A stretch of 64,000 nucleotides of DNA from Megascapheus bottae (GCA_024803745.1 JANJXV010001823.1:1-64000); one strand, 5' to 3'. Counted from the stretch's first letter, positions 28,701-44,530 are shown. Translations and numbers: made by a program. Notes: generated by a model not told the origin, from the sequence alone.

Positions 28701-31700
28701 CTTCATTCTATGATTTCACACACCTCCATTCTATGTCTTCACACACCTCCATTCTATGACTTCACACACCTATATTCTTTGACTTCGCACATCTCCTTTC
28801 TTTGATTTCACACACCTCCATTTTGAGTTCACACACTTCCATTCTGTGACTTCACACACCTCCATTCTGAGACTTCGCACACCTCCATTGTTTGACTTCA
28901 CACACCTCCATTCTTTGACCTCACACACCTCCATTCCAAGACTTCACACACCTCTACTCTATCAGTTCATACACATCCATTCTATGAGTTCACACACCAC
29001 CATTTTGACTTCACACACCTCCATTCTATGACTTCACACACCTACATTCTTACTTCAGGAACATCCATTGTATGAATTCACCCACCTCCATTCTATGACT
29101 TCACAAACCTCCATTCTATGACTTCACACACCTCCATTCTATGACTTCACACACCTCCATTCTATGACTTCACACACCTCCATTCTATGACTTCACACAC
29201 CTCCATTTTATGACTTCACACACCTCCATTCTGTGACTTCACACACCTCCATTCTATGAGTTCACACACCTGCATTGTGACTTCACACACCTCCATTCTA
29301 TGACTTCACACACGTCCATTCTGACTTCACAAACATCAATTCTGTGACTTCACACACCTCCATTCTTTGACTTCACACACCTCCATTGTGAGTTCACACA
29401 CCTCCATTCTGACTTCACAAACATCAATTCTGTGACTTCACACACATCCATTTTACGACTTCACACACCTCCATTCTATGACTTCACAAACCTCCATTCT
29501 GACTTCACACACCTCCATACTGACTTCACAAACATCAATTCTTTTACTTCACACACCTCCATTCTATGACTTCACACACCTCCATTCTATGAGTTCACAC
29601 ACCTCCATTCTATGACTTCACACACATCCATTCTTTGACTTCACACACCTCCATTCTTTGACTTCACACATCTCCATTGTGCGTTCACACACCTTCATTC
29701 TATGACTTCACACACCTCAATTCTGACTTCACACAGCTCCATTCTATGATTTCACACACCTACATTCTGTGCCTACACACACCTCCATTCTATGACTTCA
29801 CACACTTCCATTCTTTGACTTCACACACCTCCATTCTTTGACTTCACACATCTCCATTGTGAGTTCACACACCTTCATTCTATGACTTCACACACCTCCA
29901 TTCTATGACTTCACACACCTCCATTCTATGACTTCACACACCTCAATTCTGTGACGTCACACACCTCCATTCTGAATTCAGACACCTCCATTCTGTGACT
30001 TCACACACCTCCAATCTGACTTCACACAGCTCCATTCTATGACTTCACAACCTCCATTCTGTGACTTCACACACCTCCATTCTATGCCTTTACACACCTC
30101 CATTGTGACTTCACACACCTCCATTCCATGAGTTCACACACCTCCATTCTGACTTCACACACCTCCATTCTATGACTTCACACACCTCCATTCTGACTTC
30201 ACACACCTCCATTCTATGACTTCACACAACTCCATTCTGACTTCACACACCTCCATTCTGTGACGTTACACACCTCCATTCCATGACTTCCCACACCTCC
30301 ATTCGATGACTTCATACACCTCCATTCTTTGACTTCACACACCTCCATTCTATGATTTCACACACCTCCATTTGTGACTCTACACACCACCTTTTTGACT
30401 TCACAAACCTCCATTCTGTGATTTCACATACCTCCATTCTATGACTTCACACACCTACATTCTGTGACGTCACACACCTCCATTCTGAGTTCACACACCT
30501 CCATTCCATGACTTCCCACAACTCCATTCGATGAATTCACACACCTCCATTCTTTGACTTCACACACCTCCATTCCATGACTTCACACACCTTCATTCTA
30601 TGAGTTCACACACCTCCATTCTATGAGTTCGCACACCTCCATTTTGACTTCACACACCTCCATTCTATGACTTCACACACCTTCATTCTTACTTCAGAAA
30701 CATCCATTCTATGACTTCACGCACCTCCATTCTATGACTTCACAAATCTCCGTTCTGTGACTTCACACACCTCCATTCTGTGACTTCACACACCTCCATT
30801 GTGAGTTCACACACCTTCATTCTCTGAGTTCACATACCTCCATTCTGTGACTTAACACACCTCCTTTCCATGACTTCACAGACCTCCATTCTGTGACTTC
30901 ACACACCTTTATTGTTTGACGTCACACACCTCCATTCTATGACTTCACACAATTACATTCTATGACTTCACACACCTCCATTCTGTGACTTCACACACCT
31001 CCATTCTGTGATTTCACACACCTCCATTCTATGATTTCTCACACCTCCATTCTATTAATTCACACACCTCCATTCTGTGACTTCACACAACTCCATTCTA
31101 TGACTTCCCACACCTCCATTCTGTGACTTCACACACCTCCATTCTGAGTTCACAAACCTCCATTCTGTGACTTAACGCACCTTCATTCTGTGACTTCACA
31201 CACCTCAATTCTATGACTTCACACACCTCCATTCTGTGACTTCACACACCTCCATTCTATAACTTCACTCACCTCCATTCTATGACTTCACACACCTAGA
31301 TTTTGTGACTTCACACACCTCCATTCTGAGTTCACACACCTCCATAAAATGACTTGACACACCTCCATTCTGTGACTTCGCACACCTCCATTCTGACTTC
31401 ACACAGCTCCATTCTCTGGCTTCCCACACCTCCATTCTATGATTTCACACACCTCCATTCTATGACCTCACACACCAACATTCTGTGACTTCACACACCT
31501 CCATTCTGAGTTCAAACACCTCCGTTCTGTGACTTAACACACCTCCATTCTGTGACTTCACACACCTCCATTCTGACTTCACACAGCTCCATTCTATGAC
31601 TTCACACACCTCCATTCTGTGCCTTCACACACCTCCATTCTATGACTTAACACACCTTCATTCTTACTTAACAAACATACATTCTATGACTTCACACACC

Positions 31701-33768
31701 TCCATTCTATGACTTCACACACCTCCATTCTATGACTTCACACACCTCCATTCTGTGACTTCACACACCTCAATTCTGTGACTTCACACACCTCCATTAT
31801 GACTTCACACACCTCCATTCTATGACTTCACACACCTCCATTCTATGACTTCACACACCTCCATTCTGTGACTTCACACACCTCCATTCTGAGTTCACAC
31901 ACCTCCCTTCTGTGACTTCACACACCTCCAATCTGACTTCACACAGCTCCATTCTATGACTTCACACACCTCCATTCTGTGACTTCACACACCTCCATTC
32001 TATGACTTCTCACACCTCCATTGTGACTTCACACACCTCCATTCTATGAGTTCACACACCTCCATTCTGACTTCACACACCTCCATTCTATGACTTCACA
32101 CACCTCCATTCTGACTTCACACACCTCCATTCTATGACTTCACACAACTCCATTCTGACTTCACACACCTCCATTCTGTGACTTCACACACCTCCATTAT
32201 ATGACTTTACACACCTCCATTCTGTGACTTCACACACCTCCATTCTATGACTTCACACACCTCCATTCTGTGATTTCACACACCTACATTGTGACTTTAC
32301 AGACCTCCATTCTATGAGTTCACACAAATGCATTGTGAATTCACACACCTCCATTCTATGACTTCACACACCTGCATTCTGACTTCACACACCTCCATTC
32401 TGACATCACACACCTCAATTCTGTGACTTAACACAACTCCATTCTATGATTTCACACACCTCCATTCTATGGCTTCACACACCTCCATTCTATGACTTCA
32501 CACACCTCCTTTCTGAGTTGACACACCTCCATTCTATGACTTTACACACCTCCAATCGGACTTCACACAGCTCCATTTATGACTTCACACACTTCCATTC
32601 TGTGACTTCAAAAACCTCCATTCTATGACTTCACAAACCTCCATTCTATGACTTCACACACCTCCATTCTGACTTCACACACCTCCATTCTATGACTTCA
32701 CACAGCTGCATTCCGACTTCAGATACCTCTATTTGTGCCTTCACACACCACAATTTTTAGTTCAAACACCTTCATTCTGTGACTTCACACACCTCCATTC
32801 TGTCACTTCACACACCTCTATTTTGAGTTCACACACTTCCATTCTTTGACTTAACACACCTCCATTTTGTGACTTCATACACCACCATTGTTTGACATCA
32901 CGCACCTATATTCTTGGACTTCACACACCTCCATTCCATGACTTCACACATCTCCATTTAATGAGTTCACATACCCCCATTTTGACTTCACACACCTCCA
33001 TTCTATGACTTCACACACCTTCATTCTACTTCAGAAACATCCATTCTATGACTTCACACACCTCCATTCTATGACTTCACAAACCTCCATTCTATGAGTT
33101 CACACAGCTCCATTCTGACTTCACACACCTCCATTCTTTGACTTCACACACCTCCATTGTGAGTTCACACACCTCCATTCTGTGACTTCAAACACCTCCA
33201 TTCTGTGACTTCACACACCTCCATTCTGTGACTTCACACACCTCCATTCTATGATTTCTCACACCTCCATTCTATTAATTCACACACCTACATTCTGTGA
33301 CTTCACACAACTCCATTCTATGACTTCCCTCACCTCCATTCTATGACTTCACACACCTAGATTCTGTGACTTCACACACCTCCATTCTGAGTTCACACAC
33401 CTCCATAAAATGACTTCACACACCTCCATTCTGTGACTTCGCACACCTCCATTCTGACTTCACACAGCTCCATTCTCTGGCTTGCCACACCTCCATTCTA
33501 TGATTTCACACACCTCCATTCTATGACTTCACACACCTCCATTCTGACTTCACACAGCTCCATTCTATGACTTCACACACCTCCATTCTGTGCCTTCACA
33601 CACCTCCATTCTAAGACTTAACACACCTTCACTCTTACTTAACAAACATACATTCTATGACTTCACACACCTCCATTCTATGACTTCACACACCTCCATT
33701 CTATGACTTCACACACCTCCATTCTGTGACTTCACACACCTCCATTCTGTGACTTCACAAACCTCCAT
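28405..33768. repeat. Higher-order block, first copy of the 28-54 kb family
   Basis: Matches 47122 onward at a spacing of 18,717 bp, dropping to 18,694 bp after a 23-bp deletion near 47230. About 29300-32570 matches about 36600-39860 at a spacing of 7,288 bp (CAATCGGAC at 32553 and 39841). About 32553-33768 matches 44506-45721 at exactly 11,953 bp. From about 29058 it also follows 26311 onward at a spacing of 2,747 bp. The block carries an extra segment of about 300 bp at 28735-29045, which includes CTCTATCAGTTCAT and resembles 4830-4930. No gene is visible. Confidence 0.82.
29114..29205. repeat. Run of four identical 23-bp units
   Basis: Same expansion as at 26367-26458, flanked by CACAAACCTCC on the left and CATTTTATGAC on the right. 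It links this block by descent to those at 26.4 kb and 47.8 kb. Confidence 0.9.
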
Positions 33769-35152
33769 TCTATGATTTCTCACACCTCCATTCTATTAAT
33801 TCACACACCTCCATTCTGTGACCTCACACAACTCCATTCTATGACTTCCCTCACCTCCATTCTGTGACTTCACACACCTCCATTCTGAGTTCACAAACCT
33901 CCATTCTGTGACTTAACGCACCCCCATTCTGTGACTTCACACACCTCCGTTCTGACTTCACACACCTCCATTCTATGACTTCACACACCTCCATTCTGTG
34001 ACTTCCCACACCTCAATTCTGTGACTTCACACACCTCCAGTATGACTTCACACACCTCCATTCTATGATTTCACACACCTCCATTCTATGACTTCACACA
34101 CCTAGATTCTGTGACTTCACACACCTCCGTTCTGAGTTCACACACCTCAATTCTGTGACTTCACACACCTCCATTCTGACTTCACCCAGCTCCATTCAAT
34201 GACTTCACACACCTCCATTCTGTGACTTCGCACACCTCCAATCTGACTTCACACAGCTCCACTCTATGCCTTCCCACATCTCCATTCTATGATTTCACAC
34301 ACCTCCATTTTATGACTTCACACACCTCCATTCTGTGATTTCACACACCTCCATTCTGAGTTCAAAGACCTCCGTTCTGTGACTTAACACACCTCCATTC
34401 TGTGACTTCACACACCACCATTCTGAGTTCACACACCTCCATTCTGTGCCTTCACACACCTCCATTCTGACTTCAAACAGCTCCATTCTATGACTTCACA
34501 CACCTCCATTCTGTGCCTTCACACACCTCCATTCTATGCCTTAACAACCTTCATTCTTACTTCACAAACATCCATTCTATGACTTCACACACCTCCATTC
34601 TATGACTTCACACACCTCTATTCTATGACTTCACAAACCTCCATTCTGTGACTTCACACACCTCAATTCTGTGACTTCACACACCTTCATTATGACTTCA
34701 CACACCTCCATTCTATGACTTCACACACCTTCATTCTGTGACTTCACACACCTCCATTCTGAGTTCACACACCTCCATTCTGTGACTTCACACAACTCCA
34801 ATCTGACTTCACACAGGTCCATTCTATGACTTCACACACCTCCATTCTGTTACTTCACACTCCTCCATTCTATGACTTCACACATCTCTATTGTGACTTC
34901 ACACAGCTCCATTCTATGAGTTCACACACCTCCATTCTCACTTCACACACCTCCATTCTATGACTTCACACACCTTCCCTCTGACTTCACACACCTCCAT
35001 TCTATGACTTCACACAACTCCATTTTGACTTCAGACACCTCCATTCTATGAGTTCACACACCTGCATTGTAACTTCACCCACCTCCATTCTATGACTTCA
35101 CACACCTCCATTCTGACTTTACACACCTCCATTCTGACTTCACAAACATCAA
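33745..35152. repeat. 1,408-bp tandem repeat, copy 1
   Basis: The string GACTTCACAAACC with the following GATTTCTCACACC unit is at 33751 and again at 35159, a period of 1,408 bp. Both copies contain CTATTAATTC, GACTTCCCTCACC, GACTTAACGCACC and CTCCAGTATGAC in the same order. Confidence 0.85.
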
Positions 35153-36449
35153 TTCTGTGACTTCACAAACCTCCATTCTATGATTTCTCACACCTCCATT
35201 CTATTAATTCACACACCTCCATTCTGTGACCTCACACAACTCCATTCTATGACTTCCCTCACCTCCATTCTGTGACTTCACACACCTCCATTCTGAGTTC
35301 ACAAACCTCCATTCTGTGACTTAACGCACCCCCATTCTGTGACTTCACACACCTCCGTTCTGACTTCACACACCTCCATTCTATGACTTCACACACCTCC
35401 ATTCTGTGACTTCCCACACCTCAATTCTGTGACTTCACACACCTCCAGTATGACTTCACACACCTCCATTCTATGATTTCACACACCTCCATTCTATGAC
35501 TTCACACACCTAGATTCTGTGACTTCACACACCTCCGTTCTGAGTTCACACACCTCAATTCTGTGACTTCACACACCTCCATTCTGACTTCACCCAGCTC
35601 CATTCAATGACTTCACACACCTCCATTCTGTGACTTCGCACACCTCCAATCTGACTTCACACAGCTCCACTCTATGCCTTCCCACATCTCCATTCTATGA
35701 TTTCACACACCTCCATTTTATGACTTCACACACCTCCATTCTGTGATTTCACACACCTCCATTCTGAGTTCAAACACCTCCGTTCTGTGACTTAACACAC
35801 CTCCATTCTGTGACTTCACACACCACCATTCTGAGTTCACACACCTCCATTCTGTGCCTTCACACACCTCCATTCTGACTTCAAACAGCTCCATTCTATG
35901 ACTTCACACACCTCCATTCTGTGCCTTCACACACCTCCATTCTATGCCTTAACAACCTTCATTCTTACTTCACAAACATCCATTCTATGACTTCACACAC
36001 CTCCATTCTATGACTTCACACACCTCTATTCTATGACTTCACAAACCTCCATTCTGTGACTTCACACACCTCAATTCTGTGACTTCACACAACTCCAATC
36101 TGACTTCACACAGGTCCATTCCATGACTTCACACACCTCCATTCTGTTACTTCACACTCCTCCATTCTATGACTTCACACATCTCTATTGTGACTTCACA
36201 CAGCTCCATTCTATGAGTTCACACACCTCCATTCTCACTTCACACACCTCCATTCTATGACTTCACACACCTTCCCTCTGACTTCACACACCTCCATTCT
36301 ATGACTTCACACAACTCCATTTTGACTTCAGACACCTCCATTCTATGAGTTCACACACCTGCATTGTAACTTCACCCACCTCCATTCTATGACTTCACAC
36401 ACCTCCATTCTGACTTTACACACCTCCATTCTGACTTCACAAACATCAA
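35153..36449. repeat. 1,408-bp tandem repeat, copy 2 with an internal deletion
   Basis: Same order as 33745-35152, but the spacing falls from 1,408 to 1,297 bp (CAGGTCC at about 34814 and 36111). About 111 bp, roughly five units, are therefore missing near 36080. The copy at 39866 onward shares the deletion, while the copies at 45721 and 52571 do not, so the deletion occurred before the 4,665-bp duplication. Confidence 0.82.
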
Positions 36450-39400
36450 TTCTGTGACTTCACACACCTGCATTCTTTGACTTCACACATCTCCATTGTG
36501 AGTTCACACACCTCCATTTTATGACTTCACACACCTCCATTCTGTGACTTCACACACCTCCATTCTATGAGTTCACACACCTGCATTGTGACTTCACACA
36601 CCTCCATTCTATGACTTCACACACGTCCATTCTGACTTCGCAAACATCAATTCTGTGACTTCACACACCTCCATTCTTTGACTTCACACACCTCCATTGT
36701 GAGTTCACACACCTCCATTCTGACTTCACAAACATCAATTCTGTGACTTCACACACATCCATTTTACGACTTCACACACCTCCATTCTATGACTTCACAA
36801 ACCTCCATTCTGACTTCACACACCTCCATTCTGACTTCACAAACATCAATTCTTTTACTTCACACACCTCCATTCTTTGACTTCACACACCTCCATTCTA
36901 TGAGTTCACACACCTCCATTCTATGACTTCACACACATCCATTCTTTGACTTCACACACCTCCATTCATTGACTTCACACATCTCCATTGTGAGTTCACA
37001 CACCTTCATTCTATGACTTCACACACCTCAATTCTGACTTCACAAAGCTCCATTCTATGATTTCACACACCTACATTCTGTGCCTACACACACCTCCATT
37101 CTATGACTTCACACACTTCCATTCTTTGACTTCACACACCTCCATTCTTTGACTTCACACATCTCCATTGTGAGTTCACACACCTTCATTCTATGACTTC
37201 ACACACCTCCATTCTATGACTTCACACACCTCCATTCTATGACTTCACACACCTCAATTCTGTGACGTCACACACCTCCATTCTGAATTCAGACACCTCC
37301 ATTCTTTGACTTCACACACCTCCAATCTGACTTCACACAGCTCCATTCTATGACTTCACAACCTCCATTCTGTGACTTCACACACCTCCATTCTATGCCT
37401 TTACACACCTCCATTGTGACTTCACACACCTCCATTCTATGAGTTCACACACCTCCATTCTGACTTCACACACCTCCATTCTATGACTTCACACACCTCC
37501 ATTCTGACTTCACACACCTCCATTCTATGACTTCACACAACTCCATTCTGACTTCACACACCTCCATTCTGTGACGTTACACACCTCCATTCCATGACTT
37601 CCCACACCTCCATTCGATGACTTCATACACCTCCATTCTTTGACTTCACACACCTCCATTCTATGATTTCACACACCTCCATTTGTGACTCTACACACCA
37701 CCTTTTTGACTTCACAAACCTCCATTCTGTGATTTCACATACCTCCATTCTATGACTTCACACACCTACATTCTGTGACGTCACACACCTCCATTCTGAA
37801 TTTACACACCTCCATTCCATGACTTCCCACAACTCCATTCGATGAATTCACACACCTCCATTCTTTGACTTCACACACCTCCATTCCATGACTTCACACA
37901 CCTTCATTCTATGAGTTCACACACCTCCATTCTATGAGTTCGCACACCTCCATTTTGACTTCACACACCTCCATTCTATGACTTCACACACCTTCATTCT
38001 TACTTCAGAAACATCCATTCTATGACTTCACGCACCTCCATTCTATGACTTCACAAATCTCCGTTCTGTGACTTCACACACCTCCATTCTGTGACTTCAC
38101 ACACCTCCATTGTGAGTTCACACACCTTCATTCTCTGAGTTCACATACCTCCATTCTGTGACTTAACACACCTCCTTTCCATGACTTCACAGACCTCCAA
38201 TCTGTGACTTCACACACCTTTATTGTTTGACGTCACACACCTCCATTCTATGACTTCACACAATTACATTCTATGACTTCACACACCTCCATTCTGTGAC
38301 TTCACACACCTCCATTCTGTGATTTCACACACCTCCATTCTATGATTTCTCACACCTCCATTCTATTAATTCACACACCTCCATTCTGTGACTTCACACA
38401 ACTCCATTCTATGACTTCCCACACCTCCATTCTGTGACTTCACACACCTCCATTCTGAGTTCACAAACCTCCATTCTGTGACTTAAGGCACCTTCATTCT
38501 GTGACTTCACACACCTCAATTCTATGACTTCACACACCTCCATTCTGTGACTTCACACACCTCCATTCTATAACTTCACTCACCTCCATTCTATGACTTC
38601 ACACACCTAGATTTTGTGACTTCACACACCTCCATTCTGAGTTCACACACCTCCATAAAATGACTTGACACACCTCCATTCTGTGACTTCGCACACCTCC
38701 ATTCTGACTTCACACAGCTCCATTCTCTGGCTTCCCACACCTCCATTCTATGATTTCACACACCTCCATTCTATGACCTCACACACCAACATTCTGTGAC
38801 TTCACACACCTCCATTCTGAGTTCAAACACCTCCGTTCTGTGACTTAACACACCTCCATTCTGTGACTTCACACACCTCCATTCTGACTTCACACAGCTC
38901 CATTCTATGACTTCACACACCTCCATTCTGTGCCTTCACACACCTCCATTCTATGACTTAACACACCTTCATTCTTACTTAACAAACATACATTCTATGA
39001 CTTCACACACCTCCATTCTATGACTTCACACACCTCCATTCTATGACTTCACACACCTCCATTCTGTGACTTCACACACCTCAATTCTGTGACTTCACAC
39101 ACCTCCATTATGACTTCACACACCTCCATTCTATGACTTCACACACCTCCATTCTATGACTTCACACACCTCCATTCTGTGACTTCACACACCTCCATTC
39201 TGAGTTCACACACCTCCCTTCTGTGACTTCACACACCTCCAATCTGACTTCACACAGCTCCATTCTATGACTTCACACACCTCCATTCTGTGACTTCACA
39301 CACCTCCATTCTATGACTTCACACACCTCCATTGTGACTTCACACACCTCCATTCTATGAGTTCACACACCTCCATTCTGACTTCACACACCTCCATTCT

Positions 39401-39865
39401 ATGACTTCACACACCTCCATTCTGACTTCACACACCTCCATTCTATGACTTCACACAACTCCATTCTGACTTCACACACCTCCATTCTGTGACTTCACAC
39501 ACCTCCATTATATGACTTTACACACCTCCATTCTGTGACTTCACACACCTCCATTCTATGACTTCACACACCTCCATTCTGTGATTTCACACACCTACAT
39601 TGTGACTTTACAGACCTCCATTCTATGAGTTCACACAAATGCATTGTGAATTCACACACCTCCATTCTATGACTTCACACACCTGCATTCTGACTTCACA
39701 CACCTCCATTCTGACTTCACACACCTCAATTCTGTGACTTAACACAACTCCATTCTATGATTTCACACACCTCCATTCTATGGCTTCACACACCTCCTTT
39801 CTGAGTTGACACACCTCCATTCTATGACTTTACACACCTCCAATCGGACTTCACACACCTCCATT
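35201..39865. repeat. 4,665-bp tandem duplication, copy 1
   Basis: CTATTAATTC at 35201 recurs at 39866, and CAATCGGAC at 39841 recurs at 44506, both at exactly 4,665 bp. Rare variants checked in between are shared: CAGGTCCATTCCATG, CATTCATTGAC, CACAAAGCTCC, CTGAATTTAC, CCAATCTGTGAC and GACTTAAGGCACC. No difference was seen at these points. The block joins a 1.4-kb-type start to a 29-32 kb-type end. Confidence 0.9.
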
Positions 39866-42800
39866 CTATTAATTCACACACCTCCATTCTGTGACCTCAC
39901 ACAACTCCATTCTATGACTTCCCTCACCTCCATTCTGTGACTTCACACACCTCCATTCTGAGTTCACAAACCTCCATTCTGTGACTTAACGCACCCCCAT
40001 TCTGTGACTTCACACACCTCCGTTCTGACTTCACACACCTCCATTCTATGACTTCACACACCTCCATTCTGTGACTTCCCACACCTCAATTCTGTGACTT
40101 CACACACCTCCAGTATGACTTCACACACCTCCATTCTATGATTTCACACACCTCCATTCTATGACTTCACACACCTAGATTCTGTGACTTCACACACCTC
40201 CGTTCTGAGTTCACACACCTCAATTCTGTGACTTCACACACCTCCATTCTGACTTCACCCAGCTCCATTCAATGACTTCACACACCTCCATTCTGTGACT
40301 TCGCACACCTCCAATCTGACTTCACACAGCTCCACTCTATGCCTTCCCACATCTCCATTCTATGATTTCACACACCTCCATTTTATGACTTCACACACCT
40401 CCATTCTGTGATTTCACACACCTCCATTCTGAGTTCAAACACCTCCGTTCTGTGACTTAACACACCTCCATTCTGTGACTTCACACACCACCATTCTGAG
40501 TTCACACACCTCCATTCTGTGCCTTCACACACCTCCATTCTGACTTCAAACAGCTCCATTCTATGACTTCACACACCTCCATTCTGTGCCTTCACACACC
40601 TCCATTCTATGCCTTAACAACCTTCATTCTTACTTCACAAACATCCATTCTATGACTTCACACACCTCCATTCTATGACTTCACACACCTCTATTCTATG
40701 ACTTCACAAACCTCCATTCTGTGACTTCACACACCTCAATTCTGTGACTTCACACAACTCCAATCTGACTTCACACAGGTCCATTCCATGACTTCACACA
40801 CCTCCATTCTGTTACTTCACACTCCTCCATTCTATGACTTCACACATCTCTATTGTGACTTCACACAGCTCCATTCTATGAGTTCACACACCTCCATTCT
40901 CACTTCACACACCTCCATTCTATGACTTCACACACCTTCCCTCTGACTTCACACACCTCCATTCTATGACTTCACACAACTCCATTTTGACTTCAGACAC
41001 CTCCATTCTATGAGTTCACACACCTGCATTGTAACTTCACCCACCTCCATTCTATGACTTCACACACCTCCATTCTGACTTTACACACCTCCATTCTGAC
41101 TTCACAAACATCAATTCTGTGACTTCACACACCTGCATTCTTTGACTTCACACATCTCCATTGTGAGTTCACACACCTCCATTTTATGACTTCACACACC
41201 TCCATTCTGTGACTTCACACACCTCCATTCTATGAGTTCACACACCTGCATTGTGACTTCACACACCTCCATTCTATGACTTCACACACGTCCATTCTGA
41301 CTTCGCAAACATCAATTCTGTGACTTCACACACCTCCATTCTTTGACTTCACACACCTCCATTGTGAGTTCACACACCTCCATTCTGACTTCACAAACAT
41401 CAATTCTGTGACTTCACACACATCCATTTTACGACTTCACACACCTCCATTCTATGACTTCACAAACCTCCATTCTGACTTCACACACCTCCATTCTGAC
41501 TTCACAAACATCAATTCTTTTACTTCACACACCTCCATTCTTTGACTTCACACACCTCCATTCTATGAGTTCACACACCTCCATTCTATGACTTCACACA
41601 CATCCATTCTTTGACTTCACACACCTCCATTCATTGACTTCACACATCTCCATTGTGAGTTCACACACCTTCATTCTATGACTTCACACACCTCAATTCT
41701 GACTTCACAAAGCTCCATTCTATGATTTCACACACCTACATTCTGTGCCTACACACACCTCCATTCTATGACTTCACACACTTCCATTCTTTGACTTCAC
41801 ACACCTCCATTCTTTGACTTCACACATCTCCATTGTGAGTTCACACACCTTCATTCTATGACTTCACACACCTCCATTCTATGACTTCACACACCTCCAT
41901 TCTATGACTTCACACACCTCAATTCTGTGACGTCACACACCTCCATTCTGAATTCAGACACCTCCATTCTTTGACTTCACACACCTCCAATCTGACTTCA
42001 CACAGCTCCATTCTATGACTTCACAACCTCCATTCTGTGACTTCACACACCTCCATTCTATGCCTTTACACACCTCCATTGTGACTTCACACACCTCCAT
42101 TCTATGAGTTCACACACCTCCATTCTGACTTCACACACCTCCATTCTATGACTTCACACACCTCCATTCTGACTTCACACACCTCCATTCTATGACTTCA
42201 CACAACTCCATTCTGACTTCACACACCTCCATTCTGTGACGTTACACACCTCCATTCCATGACTTCCCACACCTCCATTCGATGACTTCATACACCTCCA
42301 TTCTTTGACTTCACACACCTCCATTCTATGATTTCACACACCTCCATTTGTGACTCTACACACCACCTTTTTGACTTCACAAACCTCCATTCTGTGATTT
42401 CACATACCTCCATTCTATGACTTCACACACCTACATTCTGTGACGTCACACACCTCCATTCTGAATTTACACACCTCCATTCCATGACTTCCCACAACTC
42501 CATTCGATGAATTCACACACCTCCATTCTTTGACTTCACACACCTCCATTCCATGACTTCACACACCTTCATTCTATGAGTTCACACACCTCCATTCTAT
42601 GAGTTCGCACACCTCCATTTTGACTTCACACACCTCCATTCTATGACTTCACACACCTTCATTCTTACTTCAGAAACATCCATTCTATGACTTCACGCAC
42701 CTCCATTCTATGACTTCACAAATCTCCGTTCTGTGACTTCACACACCTCCATTCTGTGACTTCACACACCTCCATTGTGAGTTCACACACCTTCATTCTC

Positions 42801-44530
42801 TGAGTTCACATACCTCCATTCTGTGACTTAACACACCTCCTTTCCATGACTTCACAGACCTCCAATCTGTGACTTCACACACCTTTATTGTTTGACGTCA
42901 CACACCTCCATTCTATGACTTCACACAATTACATTCTATGACTTCACACACCTCCATTCTGTGACTTCACACACCTCCATTCTGTGATTTCACACACCTC
43001 CATTCTATGATTTCTCACACCTCCATTCTATTAATTCACACACCTCCATTCTGTGACTTCACACAACTCCATTCTATGACTTCCCACACCTCCATTCTGT
43101 GACTTCACACACCTCCATTCTGAGTTCACAAACCTCCATTCTGTGACTTAAGGCACCTTCATTCTGTGACTTCACACACCTCAATTCTATGACTTCACAC
43201 ACCTCCATTCTGTGACTTCACACACCTCCATTCTATAACTTCACTCACCTCCATTCTATGACTTCACACACCTAGATTTTGTGACTTCACACACCTCCAT
43301 TCTGAGTTCACACACCTCCATAAAATGACTTGACACACCTCCATTCTGTGACTTCGCACACCTCCATTCTGACTTCACACAGCTCCATTCTCTGGCTTCC
43401 CACACCTCCATTCTATGATTTCACACACCTCCATTCTATGACCTCACACACCAACATTCTGTGACTTCACACACCTCCATTCTGAGTTCAAACACCTCCG
43501 TTCTGTGACTTAACACACCTCCATTCTGTGACTTCACACACCTCCATTCTGACTTCACACAGCTCCATTCTATGACTTCACACACCTCCATTCTGTGCCT
43601 TCACACACCTCCATTCTATGACTTAACACACCTTCATTCTTACTTAACAAACATACATTCTATGACTTCACACACCTCCATTCTATGACTTCACACACCT
43701 CCATTCTATGACTTCACACACCTCCATTCTGTGACTTCACACACCTCAATTCTGTGACTTCACACACCTCCATTATGACTTCACACACCTCCATTCTATG
43801 ACTTCACACACCTCCATTCTATGACTTCACACACCTCCATTCTGTGACTTCACACACCTCCATTCTGAGTTCACACACCTCCCTTCTGTGACTTCACACA
43901 CCTCCAATCTGACTTCACACAGCTCCATTCTATGACTTCACACACCTCCATTCTGTGACTTCACACACCTCCATTCTATGACTTCACACACCTCCATTGT
44001 GACTTCACACACCTCCATTCTATGAGTTCACACACCTCCATTCTGACTTCACACACCTCCATTCTATGACTTCACACACCTCCATTCTGACTTCACACAC
44101 CTCCATTCTATGACTTCACACAACTCCATTCTGACTTCACACACCTCCATTCTGTGACTTCACACACCTCCATTATATGACTTTACACACCTCCATTCTG
44201 TGACTTCACACACCTCCATTCTATGACTTCACACACCTCCATTCTGTGATTTCACACACCTACATTGTGACTTTACAGACCTCCATTCTATGAGTTCACA
44301 CAAATGCATTGTGAATTCACACACCTCCATTCTATGACTTCACACACCTGCATTCTGACTTCACACACCTCCATTCTGACTTCACACACCTCAATTCTGT
44401 GACTTAACACAACTCCATTCTATGATTTCACACACCTCCATTCTATGGCTTCACACACCTCCTTTCTGAGTTGACACACCTCCATTCTATGACTTTACAC
44501 ACCTCCAATCGGACTTCACACACCTCCATT
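39866..44530. repeat. 4,665-bp tandem duplication, copy 2
   Basis: Direct repeat of 35201-39865 with zero net length change. The left junction joins GGACTTCACACACCTCCATT to CTATTAATTC inside the conserved unit core. The right end passes into CATTTATGACTTC, which matches 32570 onward, where the corresponding unit reads CAGCTCCATTTATGAC. Confidence 0.9.

Noticed and set aside
28846..29031. Short plus-strand frames at 28846-29031, 32446-32628, 47540-47725 and 3244-3432
   Set aside because: All are translations of the tandem unit with no feature beyond the repeat. The 32446 frame is lost in paralogous blocks through a one-unit deletion.
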